In this document: positions 35,696 to 47,489 of the stretch, piece by piece
Layout: each line of letters begins with the position of its first letter
Numbering within the stretch: the stretch's first letter is position 1
Assembly: GCA_003254925.1 (NCBI GenBank)
Contig: QANZ01023827.1
Span: 301,449-365,448 of the forward strand
DNA length: 64,000 bases
Direction of reading: 5' to 3'
DNA from: Chamaecrista fasciculata
Taxonomy: Eukaryota > Streptophyta > Magnoliopsida > Fabales > Fabaceae
Made by a program: the position numbers and the translations under genes
The notes under the pieces: model-generated
What the model saw: the letters and a program-made list of their open reading frames with translations, nothing else
What the model was told of the DNA's origin: nothing
Database searches by the model: none

Positions 35696-36394
35696 AAATT
35701 ATTATTTGTAGAGTAAACATATAATTTAATCCTAAAAGGTACAAATTAATTCTTTTAGAAAAATAAAATAAAATAAACATCCATTCTATTATATGTAAAG
35801 ATATTAGGTTGTAAAGAATTTGAGCTGTAAAATAGGTCATTGGAATAACAAATGATAATCTAAAATGTTTTTCCATAGAATAATTTTCAACACTACTTTG
35901 AAATCCATGTCAAGTACACTACAAATGACATGAGAGAAGAAAAACATCCTAATTAACAGAGAAAATGAAACAGAACTACACAAAATCTGTCTTGGTAGCT
36001 TATTTTTACACCATCATCATGATCATCCTTGGGCCAATTCACAGGAGATGGCAAGAGCAAAAGCCAAAAAGTTCATAAGCTATCTGCTAGTTGACTTACA
36101 TCCTTCTTCTAAACTAAACAGCATTACATAAGATTTTAGAACATATATATATATATATATATATAAATATTTGCTGCATTTAACGAAGAGTCAGCTCCAT
36201 TCCATGTTCCATCCTACTGCTAGTTTCTGCCATAGCAGCAAAATCTGAGAAACAAGACAATGGCATAAGATAATGCATAAACAAGTTTCATATTAAAGCA
36301 AACGTGTCTTTTTCAACCCAAAATTTTAGGGTCAGTTATGATTTTTAGCTAAATTTTGTGACAAGTTTCACATTATTTTGATCTTAAATGATTG
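35696..36394. other. Spacer with a possible terminal exon at 36183-36246 (minus)
   Basis: It is mostly AT-rich. On the minus strand 36246-36183 reads, after a 'ttctcag' acceptor, FAAMAETSSRMEHGMELTLR and a stop, an unusually coding-like peptide. No partner exon was found, so it is not called a gene. A TA microsatellite lies at 36142-36165. Confidence 0.25.
36142..36165. repeat. (AT)n microsatellite
   Basis: An uninterrupted AT run. Confidence 0.95.
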
Positions 36395-36597
36395 GAGTAG
36401 ACTATCAATTTAGTCCCTGAAAATTCATGAAGCCTTGAAATGCCTCCAAAGACTGAGTTGTATAGCGATGAAGTGTTCATAGAAGGACTAATTTGCAATG
36501 AGTCATGAATTTTTAAGAACTAAATCAAACATTTCAAAAAATCATGGACTAAAATGATAATGCCCATATAATCTAAGGACTAAAGTGTTAGTTTAGT
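36395..36597. repeat. Foldback repeat (family 2), inverted relative to the CRD1 intron copy
   Basis: Its reverse complement follows 19145-19405 block by block. Its own arms, 'actatcaatttagtccctga' and 'aaggactaaagtgttagtttagtc', are inverted. Confidence 0.65.
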
Positions 36598-38024
36598 CTA
36601 AATGTTTGGGCCAAATTTCATTTTAGTCTTGAATGTTTCATTTATTTTGAAAAAAATTAGAAACCCAAAATTACTACCCTGTTACGAATAAGCATTAATT
36701 ATGGCATGAAATATTGACTCCTTACTCTTATACTTAAACAGGCTAACATTTACCATGAAGACTAACAAAACATACAAGCTCAGAAAAAGGGATTAGAGAT
36801 TGTTGAATTGTTGTTGATTTTGGTTTACAAGTTTTTGATTTGAAGTTGTTTACTACTCCTTAAGATGAACTCTAATCAAGTTAACTGTAAGTGCATACAG
36901 ATCGGCGTTTCCTGTCATATTTAATGATTAATTTTTAATACAATTGAAGTTTAGGATCCTTCTGAAACGTTAAGAAAAGAGAGGGTTTTTCAATTATAAA
37001 TTAAACACTTATGACTAAAATATGGTTGTAACCTAGAATTAATTAACTGAATCATCGAATTACTATTATTAGAAGATGCAAACATTAATATAAAAATAAG
37101 GTAAATGAATTATTATTCCCGTGGCAGTTATGACACAGTAATTTCTTTGGAGGAAGGAAAATTGATAAATAAATGCTGATTTTATGCATGGATCATAATA
37201 TTAGGCCAATCATTAAAATAATAAGGTCACATAATCAATAAATCAGATTTTTCTTGTTGTTTCTTTAGATGACAGTTACAATTAGGAAAATATTCAAAAA
37301 TTTTATAAACATTCATAACTAAATTGAAAATAATCCCAGATAAACCAAAAATGTACTTCTACCTTGATCTAAGTTTTGATAAAATGGCAATACCATGCTA
37401 TTTCTAAATCACCAAAAACAAATACTCTTCACTACCATATCACCTATTTGATTAATGCAATAACAAGAGTATCATTTTGTTTTGGAAGCTATAACATATC
37501 CATTTAAAAAATATTTACCGATGAACCTTCAACAATAGACTTTATGTCGACAGAAATATGACATTCTAATGATTTTGATGGGGCTGTAAATTGATACATA
37601 CCACTTCTGTAAAATATTGAGCCAAGTATCACCACATGTAAGACAAGAAAAGAAGCAAATAAGATTATTTCCCTTCTCAGACAAAAGTGTTCGACATTAG
37701 CTACAAAATTATTATATTTCCATAGACCTAAAGTGATATTAATTGAATAATCAGTGTGAAATTGCAAGGTGAACACAGAACAGGACAAATCCACTTACAG
37801 AACAGGAGCCAAAAAATGACAAGATCACAGAAAGCAGCCAAAAAACTTGAACACAGAACAAAAGCCAAGAAATCAAAGAACTCGGTTCACTGACATAATT
37901 ACTTTATCATTGATCACGAAAAGAATGCACAAAAAATAAACAAATTCACAAGGGAAGCTGGAAACTGACCTTTGCCAAAAGTCTAACCACTTAGAGTCCA
38001 CCCAATCAAGAACCGAGTGGATGA
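36598..38024. other. Spacer and 3' region of the SUVH gene
   Basis: No gene recognised. The ORF at 37504-37794 has hydrophobic stretches but no family resemblance. The stretch near 38024 should be the SUVH 3' UTR. Confidence 0.4.
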
Positions 38025-40139
38025 TTAACAAAAGTAATCCCTACATTTCACCGATCCACATAAGCATTTCTTTTTTCTCTGGCCTGCTTTCAGAGGAAGA
38101 ACTATTCCATAATCATAAGTCAACTCAGTCATCGGAGGGATATGCTTAACTGCATGGAAAGCAATGTGGAGATCCGACTCGGTTTTGTTTTCGCGCACCA
38201 CAGGGCGCCAAAATACATTAGGAGAGCAGCTGTGGTTCATAAACCGAGCAACATTCCCTTCGTTTTTCGCTGTTATGTAAAGGGGATATGGGATCTTCGG
38301 AGCTTCAGTATCACTGGAAAAAATTTCTAGTTGCTGATAAATGCGGGTAGAATCAAATATGTAATCATCTTCATTTTCACCACCAAGCTCCTCCATTCTA
38401 GCATTATCTATGACTTCCCCTGCATACTCACATATAAAAGCTCCGGCACGAATTGGATCCCAAGATCGTAGTCCCCACCCTTTATTCTTTGTTTTAAACA
38501 CCTCCAATCGGATTTTCAAGCCACCTTGAGTAATTCTATTTTTACAATTAGGGGGGCACTGACAGGACGGACCACACTCGTATACGACAGATTTCAAGTC
38601 CAAGAGCACCCCATTCACAGAATACGGCAGATAACCTCCATTCTTTTGAATGCAAGAACAGTTATAGTTGCCGGGAAGGCATCCACCGACACAGTTACAT
38701 CCGGCAGAAGAATGTAAGGAATTTGTCGGCTTCAAACTCTTGAGAGTAGGACAGTAGGTGAAATATGCAGGACCCTTCTCATTATCAACATCGTTTGCAA
38801 GACAAACAGGAACTTTTTCTGCTCCAGAAGTAAGATCAGGCAATATAAGCCCAACTCTTGAAGTAGCCTTATCAGTCCATTGTTGAATGGATTTCCATGT
38901 CATGTAGGCTTCCGGCTGTCCGGGCAACCTGACTAGTTTATATTTAAATATATTGAAACCAGTTTTTCCTTTATCTACCCACGACTCCTGGATCTTGTAA
39001 AGGCCATCATAGACATATATCTTCCCACCAGGAGTTGCCATGTCCCGAATACCTCTGATTACCCTCACTTCATTTCCCCGGTGAAGGGTCTTTTCCAACG
39101 CAAGATTACCCCTTTCAAGCTTTTGATCACTCGCTCCCTTCGCCCCACCTTGACCGCTGTAAATCAGAACATCTCCATCCTCAGCATTATCTTCATACCC
39201 TCCAGACGAAACAATACTTACAGCCAACGGCTCTTCTTCTTGACTGAATTTGACACCGAGGTAATCAATTCCAGACATGGACGGCGAATGCAATCCCACC
39301 ACACACAGTTCCATCCTATAAAAGAAAATGTCGCCAATTTCAACCCCGGGAACAACGCCTATTCGTTTCTTGCCATTTGTCCGAATTCCTTTACTCAACA
39401 AAATTGTACCTGTCCTCAAATCAGGCCGCCTAGCCACTCCCGGATTCCCTTCTTTTAAATCTTCAATCTGCGAGATCTTTCTTCTCAGCACTTCGAATAT
39501 CATAAGTGTATATGAAACTGAGTCTCTGCTGCCATCAGGCTGATTCAAGAGATCGAAAATCGCAGGGTTAATTGATTTGAGAGTATCATTAGCAACTGTA
39601 TCCACGTCAGCCTCAGCCGATGCAGAACTCTGCTTTCCCTTTTTCTTCTTGGGCCTTAACCGTTCCCCCCTACTTCCTTCTTCCACATCATTTTCATTCA
39701 CCTCAAAATTGATTTGATTTTGACTATTATAGCCATCGTCATCCGTCAACCTCCTACTACTTCTTCGTGAAGACGACCCTGTGGCTCCATTAGCAGTAGT
39801 AGCCTTAGCTCTTGGCGTTGGTGTCCTAAATGAATTAATTGGAACTGCAGCAACACCAGCTGGGGCTTGAAGGTTTTGCTGAAGGTTTTGCTGTTCGGAA
39901 AGCCTTTGGGACTCGGGCGAGAAGAAGAACGGGTAGAATGGCGAAACCCCAGGCGGGAAAGGGCCGTTTGGAGAGACCGAGACAAATGGAGCTCCACCTT
40001 GAGCATTTGAAGATGAGCCAGCATTTGATGATAAAGGGAATAGAGGAACAAGGGTTCTCAATGGCTTGACATTCAAAACCCTAGACTTATCAAAGGAACC
40101 ATGTGCAGGAACAGAGTCTTGAGCCATACTGTGATCCAT
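38025..40139 (-). CDS. SUVH1: SUVH1-class histone H3-K9 methyltransferase (SRA-preSET-SET-postSET)
   Basis: This is an intronless CDS of 704 residues, as is usual for the SUVH1/SUVH3 clade. The N-terminus carries the clade's DKSRVLNVKPLRTLVPLFP and FPPGVSPFYPFF motifs. A basic patch RPKKKKGK (about 163-170) may be a nuclear signal. The SRA/YDG domain runs from about 258 to 405 (VPGVEIGDIFFYRMELCVVG, SGGYEDN, YDGLYK, FKYKLVRLPGQP) and binds methylated DNA. The pre-SET zinc cluster starts near 481 (CNCVGGC... CGPSCQCPPNC). SET spans about 550-680, with KGWGLRSWD, RFMNHSCSPN and ELTYDYG. The post-SET CLCGSVKC is intact. All residues needed for methyltransferase activity are seen. In Arabidopsis this clade reads DNA methylation and can promote transcription of nearby genes. 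The symbol denotes the class, and SUVH3 is equally possible. Confidence 0.96.
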   Translation of the reverse strand: MDHSMAQDSVPAHGSFDKSRVLNVKPLRTLVPLFPLSSNAGSSSNAQGGAPFVSVSPNGPFPPGVSPFYPFFFSPESQRLSEQQNLQQNLQAPAGVAAVPINSFRTPTPRAKATTANGATGSSSRRSSRRLTDDDGYNSQNQINFEVNENDVEEGSRGERLRPKKKKGKQSSASAEADVDTVANDTLKSINPAIFDLLNQPDGSRDSVSYTLMIFEVLRRKISQIEDLKEGNPGVARRPDLRTGTILLSKGIRTNGKKRIGVVPGVEIGDIFFYRMELCVVGLHSPSMSGIDYLGVKFSQEEEPLAVSIVSSGGYEDNAEDGDVLIYSGQGGAKGASDQKLERGNLALEKTLHRGNEVRVIRGIRDMATPGGKIYVYDGLYKIQESWVDKGKTGFNIFKYKLVRLPGQPEAYMTWKSIQQWTDKATSRVGLILPDLTSGAEKVPVCLANDVDNEKGPAYFTYCPTLKSLKPTNSLHSSAGCNCVGGCLPGNYNCSCIQKNGGYLPYSVNGVLLDLKSVVYECGPSCQCPPNCKNRITQGGLKIRLEVFKTKNKGWGLRSWDPIRAGAFICEYAGEVIDNARMEELGGENEDDYIFDSTRIYQQLEIFSSDTEAPKIPYPLYITAKNEGNVARFMNHSCSPNVFWRPVVRENKTESDLHIAFHAVKHIPPMTELTYDYGIVLPLKAGQRKKKCLCGSVKCRDYFC

Positions 40140-41100
40140 TTATACTTAAAGTTTGAAGCTTTACAGTTAAACACTTCTTCAAGAGAAAATCTTAGCAGGT
40201 TTCAATATTCAATCATCTCTCTCTCCACAAAAACCTGTTTTAAAAACAAAAACAGAACTCAAAACTAAAGCCAATTGACAGCAATATTAGATTAATTACA
40301 CACACGAAAGCTTAACGTTACAATTTTTCAAGTCAACACTAGCATAAAACACATTTCCTGAAACATGCAAAGAACAAATAAAACCAACAAATAGACGCCC
40401 AAAAAAAGTAGTTATAAAATCAGAAAGACATGCTACAGTACCATACGCAGGAAATGAACCATAATTTTTTTTCTCAACAAGATAAAACCAAGTGAATAAA
40501 CTAAAACCAAAAACACAAGATTCATTTCTCAAAATTCTGAAATAGAAAAGAAGATGAAGATGAAGACACCCCTGAAGTACAGATCCGAGGGTGAGAAAAG
40601 GGTACAAGATCAAATCGAGGGTAATAGTTGAAACTCGAAAAAATTGGTGGAAGTAATACATAATTTGACCCACATAATGAAAGAAAACGACCATACCTGA
40701 AATGGGTTTTGCAGATTTAAGTGAGTTTGTGAGCTTGAGTTTGAAGTTGAAACTCAAAGGAAAGTCCTTTTTCCTAAACCAAAGCTTCTGTGTTGTTTTG
40801 AGAAGAGAGAAAGAAAGAGAGAGCGAGGATTTTGCTTACTATGTCTTTATGGGATTCGTGAAATAATCAGATGGTTCGCAGAGTACGTGTCTGACTTCCT
40901 CAAGTTCTTGCAACTTCTACGTGGCAATATGTTATAGGAGGAGAAGACATAGTTTGAAGATCGAGTTTGGTTTGTTACTTTGGGTGTTGAAACTGGAACG
41001 TTGATACAGATAGAGAAGTGGACGGTTAGGATCTTCAGATCATGTAATAACTTTGGGCAGGAGATATTTGTCTAAAAAAAGCTGGGAAAAAAAGGAATAT
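40140..41100. promoter_or_regulatory. Upstream region of the SUVH gene
   Basis: The 5' UTR and promoter should be here. The GA-rich tract 'gaagagagaaagaaagagagagcgag' near 40800-40828 could be 5' UTR or a GAGA-type element. A 5' UTR intron is plausible, but I could not place its ends. The ORF at 40296 is not supported. Confidence 0.4.
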
Positions 41101-41469
41101 AATCATCACTAATCAATTCAGTTTATTAGTAAAATGGTATTTTATTTTTGTTTCTTAATAATCGGATCAATAATAAATTTTAATATGGTTTTAAAACTGT
41201 ATTTAAATTTAGATAAAAACATATTTTTTTTAACTTTACATCAATTTTTAATTTTTTTCAAAAAAAACTTGTTTACGGTTAATTTTATCTCTAAATTTTT
41301 ATATTTTAATCAACTTATTATTTTTCTATCTTCATCTAATAAATTATTATATTATATGATTTATTTCTATTAAATAACTCTAAATCGTAGATTATCACTA
41401 GTTCCTAGTATTAATTTTACATATAGTATGTATATTAAGTTATTAATTTTATTTGAGGACTGCCTAATT

Positions 41470-43046
41470 TTTTTTATTAATGATAAAAAACGATACAAGG
41501 AAGAAAAAACGGTACAAAGAGAAAAATAACAACAAACAACAAACAAACAAAGCAAAAACAAGAACAATAATTAACCATATTTAGCATGTCAGCTATGGTT
41601 GTGGATCCTCTATCGTAAAATTTTCATGTTGTGCCTGTTGTACCGAGAATCCACACCATTCATTAAATCTAACAATTCACATTATGCCACGTGTCTTCTC
41701 TTGTTTTTCTAAATTTGCACCCAATTTTTTCCTCCCTCAAAGTCGTCGTCGGTGAGCTTCCTTTAAAAGATTGGCCAACAGCATCGCTGTCGATGAGGGT
41801 GGAGTCGTCAAAGCCATTAGTGCCCGTCACAACGACAACCCCGTGGTTGTGAGCCCGAGCCTAAACTCCACCGCTAACGTCGGTGTCGAGAGGTGTTCCA
41901 CCGCCATTTTTAACGTCTTTGAGGAGCTAACCAAGTGCGTGTGACTCATTTGAGATGTTGAAGCTCCATTGGACTCAAACAAGGCACCAGTGTTCAAAAA
42001 GAGCCACTAAAATCGATGGCAAAACACCTCTTGATGCCGACATTGGCGACGACATTCATCCTCGGGCTCACGGCAACGAGGTCATTGATGAGCTTTTGTG
42101 GCTTCAACGACTCCACCCTCATTGACGGCGATGTCGTCGGCCAATCTCTCAAAGGAAGCGTCACTCAACAACGGCGATTTGGAGGAGAAAAAAAATTATC
42201 GACGGCAACACCATGGCAAATCTTTAAAGGAAAGTCAACGGCAGCGAGGTGGAGGAGAAAAAAATTGGGTACAAACTTAGGAAAATAAGAGAAGACACGT
42301 GGCATAATGTGAATTGTTAGATTTGATGAATGGTGCATGAAAACTTACGGTAGAAGATCCACAACCGTCAACTACTGTGTGGCTCTGACCAGGTCTGTCC
42401 ACCTTGGAGAAAGAGGTTACGACAAGCAAAAATATGGTTGATAATCCGACGAGAGGTATCCTGAGGTTAATTTGATCGTGGCAATGGATACCATGCCAGA
42501 ATGAGCGATTCCTCTCTTGCCAAAGAGTGTCTAATGTGACTAAGATTGAAATCCAGGAGCTGGTGAAGCGCTCCTTGTTGGTTTTGTACTTCCATAGCCA
42601 CATAGTAATCCAGAATTTGATATTGTGAGAATGTTGAGGGGTTAAACCAATATGAAGACCGAACCAAACAACCCTAGCCAAGTGATAGTGGAGGAAGAGA
42701 GGATCAGCCGATTCTGGATCATCGCCACAAAAGATGCAAGGATGAGAAAGACCAATATGGTGTCGCTGCAAACTGAGAGAGGTAGGCACCGCTTCATGGT
42801 AAAGCTTCCAAGCAAACAAGAGAATCTGAGGTTGAACTTTCGTCCTCCAGAAATCTTTCCAAGGGAACACAATTGGAGAGAGTTGGTTACCTTGGTCTTG
42901 GTGACTACCACCGTACAGGAGGGAAAAACCATCAGTTGTCGTGTAGGTTTCAGAGGCAACATCATTCCAAATAAAAGTATCAGGACAATTAGGAATAGGA
43001 TGGGGAGTGCGGCTGATTATGTCAAGGTCTGCGAAGCTTGGACCAA
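41470..43046 (-). mobile_element. 5'-truncated LINE with 12-bp target duplication
   Basis: GACTGCCTAATT stands exactly at 41458-41469 and at 43047-43058. On the minus strand the element starts inside the coding region. It encodes a degenerate reverse-transcriptase zinc-binding domain (zf-RVT), with DTFIWNDVASETYTTTDGFS, then FPWKDFWRTKVQPQILLFAW, CIFCGDDPESADPLFLHY and FWITMWLWKYK. It ends in ATCATTAAT followed by an A tail next to the left duplication. This is the structure made by target-primed reverse transcription with 5' truncation. It is interrupted by a Mutator-like foldback at 41597-42366. Confidence 0.88.
41597..42366. mobile_element. Mutator-like foldback element, 770 bp, nested in the LINE
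   Basis: The ends begin GGTTGTGGATC on both strands. The left 41597-41725 and the reverse complement of 42262-42366 share 'ttcatcaaatctaacaattc'-like text and GCCACGTGTCTTCTCTT. The inverted similarity continues inward to GC-rich DNA: 'gattggccaacagcatcgc' with 'gagggtggagtcgtcaaagcc' on the left pairs with 'gattggccgacgacatcgcc' and its continuation on the right. Flanks GTCAGCTAT (41588-41596) and GTCAACTAC (42367-42375) match at 7 of 9 bases, the duplication length typical of Mutator. There is no transposase. The GC-rich inner arms contrast with the AT-rich surroundings and could be captured genic sequence. Confidence 0.8.
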
Positions 43047-43094
43047 GACTGCCTAATTAGATCTAGCTAGTGTCAAGTATCATTTATCAGTTAA

Positions 43095-44367
43095 GGGTGT
43101 GTTTGGGATTCAATTATAATGTCATTACAAATTTATTATCTCCATTTTCAATACATAACTTGAGTTACAGTGCAAAAAAGCTGTTTGTTTACCAATTAAA
43201 AACTCATTACAAAAATATTATTTCATTACAACATCATTTCATTACATTTTTATACCCAATTACTAACATACCCCTATTAAAATACCTATAATTACCTATA
43301 CTTTAATACAAATCTAAAAAAACTATTTGGCAAAATGGTAATTTTCAATACCCTCATTTATTACACTTACAATTTTCTCTCTCCATTTATCATTTCTTAC
43401 TATTTTTTTTTCTTTTTTCTTACTCATACTCCCTCTCTCTCATATATATATATATAGTGTATATATATACATAATAATAATAATAATAATATATAAATAT
43501 TTTTTAGAGTGCAACAATTGAAAAACAAAATTCAAAAAATTATATAGTTCATACCCCAAAAATATACATTTTGGTCATTTCTCTAGTATATATATGGTAA
43601 TATTTTTTGTAGTATCAAAATTTAAAAATAAAATTAAAAAACAATAATCTTTCAAATAAATTATTATTTTTTCATGTAATTATCTTATTTTTTTATGTAC
43701 GGTATACTGTTGAAATTATTTATCAAATTCTGCATAATAATTTGTTGTTAGTTGAAGATAAATTATTTGGTCCATGAATTTGTAAAGATTATTCTATTTT
43801 GGTCCCAGAATATATTTTTTGGTCATTGAATTTGAGAAAGAGATCGAATCTTTGATGAATGTGATTTTTTATAGGCCGAGACAACATTTCACTTCGTAAG
43901 GACCGGTTCGTTGAATCGATATAAAATCATGGACCAAATAGAAGGTTTTTAAAATTTCCATGTTATTTACATTTTGGTCCTTTTCATTTCATTACATAAA
44001 GCAACTCCAACCTTCATTACAAATATTCACCTTTAGCACACATTCCAAGACAATTTCATTACCATTTCATTTCATAACAACCCCAACCAAAAGTCAAAAC
44101 ATCATTTCATTATCTCCAATTTATTCCATTATCAACTACCAATTTTACCCCTATACAATTTTCAAAAACCCATATAATTATTTCAACCAACCACAATCAT
44201 TACATACCTTTTTACATAATTTCACACCCTATTTTTTTCATTACATCTAAAACAATCCAAACATCATTTTACATTCCATTTTCATTACATAATTCTCTCA
44301 TTATCATTTCATTACATGAAATCATCATTTCATTACATACTATTATACTAATATCCCAAACACACCC
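43095..44367. mobile_element. Non-autonomous PIF/Harbinger-like element, 1273 bp
   Basis: The terminal repeats are GGGTGTGTTTGGGATT on the left and the complementary AATATCCCAAACACACCC on the right. TAA flanks both sides (43092-43094 and 44368-44370), the 3-bp duplication of PIF/Harbinger transposons. The interior is AT-rich with many CATTACA and ATTTCATTACA words on the same strand at both ends, so it does not fold into one hairpin. No transposase frame is present. Confidence 0.8.
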
Positions 44368-44764
44368 TAAATCTGCTAGCTCATTCGAGAAAAAAGCACA
44401 ACTTGCAATAACTCAACTATCAATAGTCTTATCTTACTAATAGTTTGATACCAGCTAATCTGACTTTTTTATATTATATTTATATTTATATTGTTTTATA
44501 TTTTAATCAATAGTAATTTATTTTCAATGGTATATTTGTTTATGTGCAAAAAATTGAGTGCCGCAAGCACAACTCGTTGTAAGTTTCTTCTCATTCTTTC
44601 ATTTTTCTCTTTTTCGACAATTCATCAATTTTGACAAATTTTATTTCAATAAAATAAGAACAAAAACAAGATAAAAATTGATAATATGCAAATTTTTTAA
44701 ATGAAATTAAAAATTGATATAAAATTTAAGGACAAAAAGGTGCTTTTGCCTAATAAATTTTAAG

Positions 44765-45170
44765 GTACAAGTATTATTTTCGTCCCTAAACTTTACACTA
44801 ACTGTCAATTTCGTCCCCAATTTTTTTTTTCTGTCAAGTTCATCTCCAATGTTTCACATTTTAGTCAATTTTATCTTTTGAATAACTTCTTTCAATAAAT
44901 TAATGACAAACTGCATCCTATTTTTCTATTTGAGTTTATTTTTCTATCAATTTTACATTATATATCATTAGTCACGTAGATTTTGCTAATAATATTTGAT
45001 TAAAGTAAGAGCAAAGGATAAAATTGGCCAAAATATGAAACATTAGGAACAAAATTAATAAAAAAAAGATTGGGGACGAAATTGACAATTGAGGTAAAAT
45101 TTTAGGACGAAATTAAGTTTGGGGACGAAATTAATAAAAACATTAGGAACAAAATTAATACTTTTGCCAA
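44765..45170. repeat. Foldback element, family 1, copy 2
   Basis: It carries the same arms and the same core as 29340-29715: 'cgtccctaaactttacactaactgtcaatttcgtcccc' on the left, 'attaatgacaaactgcatcct' and 'tctatcaattttacattatat' in the centre, and 'ggggacgaaattgacaatt' on the right. After the right arm a short segment with 'ggggacgaaattaa' is duplicated. Confidence 0.75.
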
Positions 45171-46048
45171 ATTTTAATAATAAATTTAGTTGATAAGGAT
45201 TATCCTAATTTATCTCTCCCCATCTAATTATTTTTCACCTAATCTGTTCTTAACTTTTTTTTATAAATTGCTGTAATTTTTTTTACTTCTAATTTCTTTT
45301 CAGTATAAAAATAATCATTTTTTTATCTACACATTAGTTAAATACTCAATTAAATTTTTTTAGGTTATACTATTTTTATTAATTCATTAAACATACAATA
45401 TTTTTTTAAAAAAATTCTTAATGATTTAAACAATTTGATTAATTCATTAAACATTCAGTATTTTTATTAATGCTTCTAAACAGGCCGAAAACAAGGATGG
45501 AAGTAGGTTGTAGAAGTTCATTACACATTATGCAATTAATAAAAACAATTTTGAAATTTCATTAATTATTATCCTCATTAAAACTATTTTCCTTTTAAGT
45601 TGTTTAAAAAACAGACATGGTGGATTATTGATCAAGGATGAGGATGGATAGGCTTCACAGTCACACACCTTGGTAGGAAACTTGAACTTGAGAGTTGAGA
45701 ATCACTCTTGCTACTGGTAGATTGATTTGGTTAATCTCTCGGTTATACTTATATGATCAATATGTTTCTTTAAAATTTATTTATTATATGTATTTATATT
45801 CTTTTTATCATTAAATATTATTTTATCCAATAAAATATACAAAATATGTATGTATTTTTTTTAAATAAATTTTAAATCAAAAAGTACAGAAAATATGAAT
45901 TTTATCTAAATTAATTAGATATTTTTTTTCAATAAATCAAGTAAATATTTTAATTAATATAAATATTATTAAATTCACGTATAATTAATTCTTTATAGAT
46001 ATATGAAATAAATAAAAAAATTTAATTTATATTTTTAAAAAAATTAAA
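45171..46048. other. AT-rich spacer
   Basis: Nothing recognised. Confidence 0.4.
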
Positions 46049-46913
46049 AAACAATAGGTATGGTTTGACTTGATTGGGCCCAATGGTTTAGCCCAATCAT
46101 AATTGACCCATCTTGAGTTCATATGAAACCGGCTCGTGTGCCATTCAATAGTTATCTTTATGTGGTTTAACTCTAAAGCATCTTTGAGGGGTTGTTGGTA
46201 GGACGTCCATGGCGTCTCCGGCGGCACCTTCAGCGGCGGCTCCAGCAGCGACACCGATGGCGTTACGGCGGCGGCACCGACAACGGTATTAGCGACCCCT
46301 TCTTTTTTTTGTTGTTTTTTCTATTTTTGTGGGAGGTTGGAATGGTAAGGAGGAGGCTTTGTAAAGGCTTTTCTTTCCGTGTCCCATTTTTGGGTGTCAT
46401 GGCTGAAACCTTTCCCTCTTTCCTTTGTTTTCTACTCTCTTTTGTCTCCCTTCCACTAGGGAAGGTTTTCTTTTTCTTTCTTTAGGTGTCTTTTCGTCCT
46501 TCTTGTTGTTTCTGCAATTTTCTTCCTGATCTACAATTTTGTGGAAGATTCTTAAAGATCCTCTAAAAAATGATAAGAGAGTTTGAGCAAAATGGTTGTC
46601 TTTTGCTGAGTTGTTTGATTAGGCTGAGAATTTTCTTGGGTAGATTTTTTCTTCAACCCTTGTGTGTTGCTTGGATGAAATTTTCTGTCTTGTTATAGTA
46701 TTCACTTCTCCCTCCTCGTGTGTTGCCAAGTTAGGCTTTGTAAGTTGGATCAAGCCCATGTGGAGCGTAGGCTTGACTGTATTTAGATATATTTGGCCTA
46801 CTTGTTCTTCCGGTTATTGTGGCCCGTGTGGCCTATCAAAAAAAAACTCTAATGATAAACTTGATTAAAAAAAAAACTCAAAAGATAAACAATAGGTATG
46901 GTTTGACTTGATT
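46049..46913 (+). repeat. Segment bounded by an exact 27-bp direct repeat
   Basis: The same 27 bases (core ACAATAGGTATGGTTTGACT) stand at 46049-46075 and 46887-46913. Between them is an 811-base segment with a GC-rich patch (GGCGGCACC, CAGCGGCGGC; about 46205-46285), then T-rich DNA and finally two A runs near 46838-46876. An A-rich 3' end plus flanking duplications suggests a retroposed insert. However, a second repeat interleaves with it (46152-46172 and 47800-47820), which a simple insertion does not explain. Confidence 0.55.
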
Positions 46914-47099
46914 TGACTATGGCATTTGAGATGTATAATTGAACTTTATTTTGATATTTAATTAATTGCGGATTTCAAACAGAAAATTAAACATAGGAAA
47001 CGCAACATTGGTACATGGACTATATACATAAAAAAGAAACATATTCTGAAATGACTTTGAACGAGAAAAAAAAGGGTAAGTGATGTCGTCATTGATGTG

Positions 47100-47489
47100 C
47101 AGCAAAATATACATTTAAAATTTTAAATTGATACCGAACTTCTCGTTACTTAATTTGGCCATCATCGATATTTCAACTCATCAAGAATCTATTTCAGTTT
47201 ATTGGAGTAAGATCAGTACCTTGATCAATCGAAGATTAAAAATTTGTGACTTATCATTAGCACCATACTTCTTCTCCAACTCCAACCACAGATCACGCGA
47301 AGAAGAAGAAGAGTACAAATAAGTTTAAGCCAAATCTTTGGTCATTATGTTAAGAATTCACGAAATAACCATCGAATCAACGAAACTTCAATTCAGACAA
47401 GAACAAAGGAATGCAAGAAAAGAAGAAATGAAGAAGAAGGAAAACAGTAATTAAGTGATCGATGGCTCTGATACCATCTACAAATTTGA
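47100..47489 (-). pseudogene. Copia gag remnant and primer-binding site
   Basis: On the minus strand 47476-47465 reads TGGTATCAGAGC, the initiator-methionine tRNA primer-binding site used by many Copia elements, 13 bases inside the LTR. Further in, SRDLWLELEKKYGANDKSQIFNLRL (in two parts: SRDLWLELEKKYG, then SQIFNLRL) resembles the UBN2-type gag of Copia. Stops follow, so gag is broken, and no pol was found. Confidence 0.7.

Noticed and set aside
39081-39458. 125-codon plus-strand open frame
   Set aside because: Antisense shadow of the SRA region of the SUVH gene.
41134-41373. Hydrophobic 79-codon open frame
   Set aside because: It is an AT-rich stretch rich in Phe, Leu and Ile codons by composition. 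No start context, family or conservation signal.
42652-43056. 134-codon plus-strand open frame
   Set aside because: It is the antisense shadow of the LINE zinc-binding domain on the minus strand.
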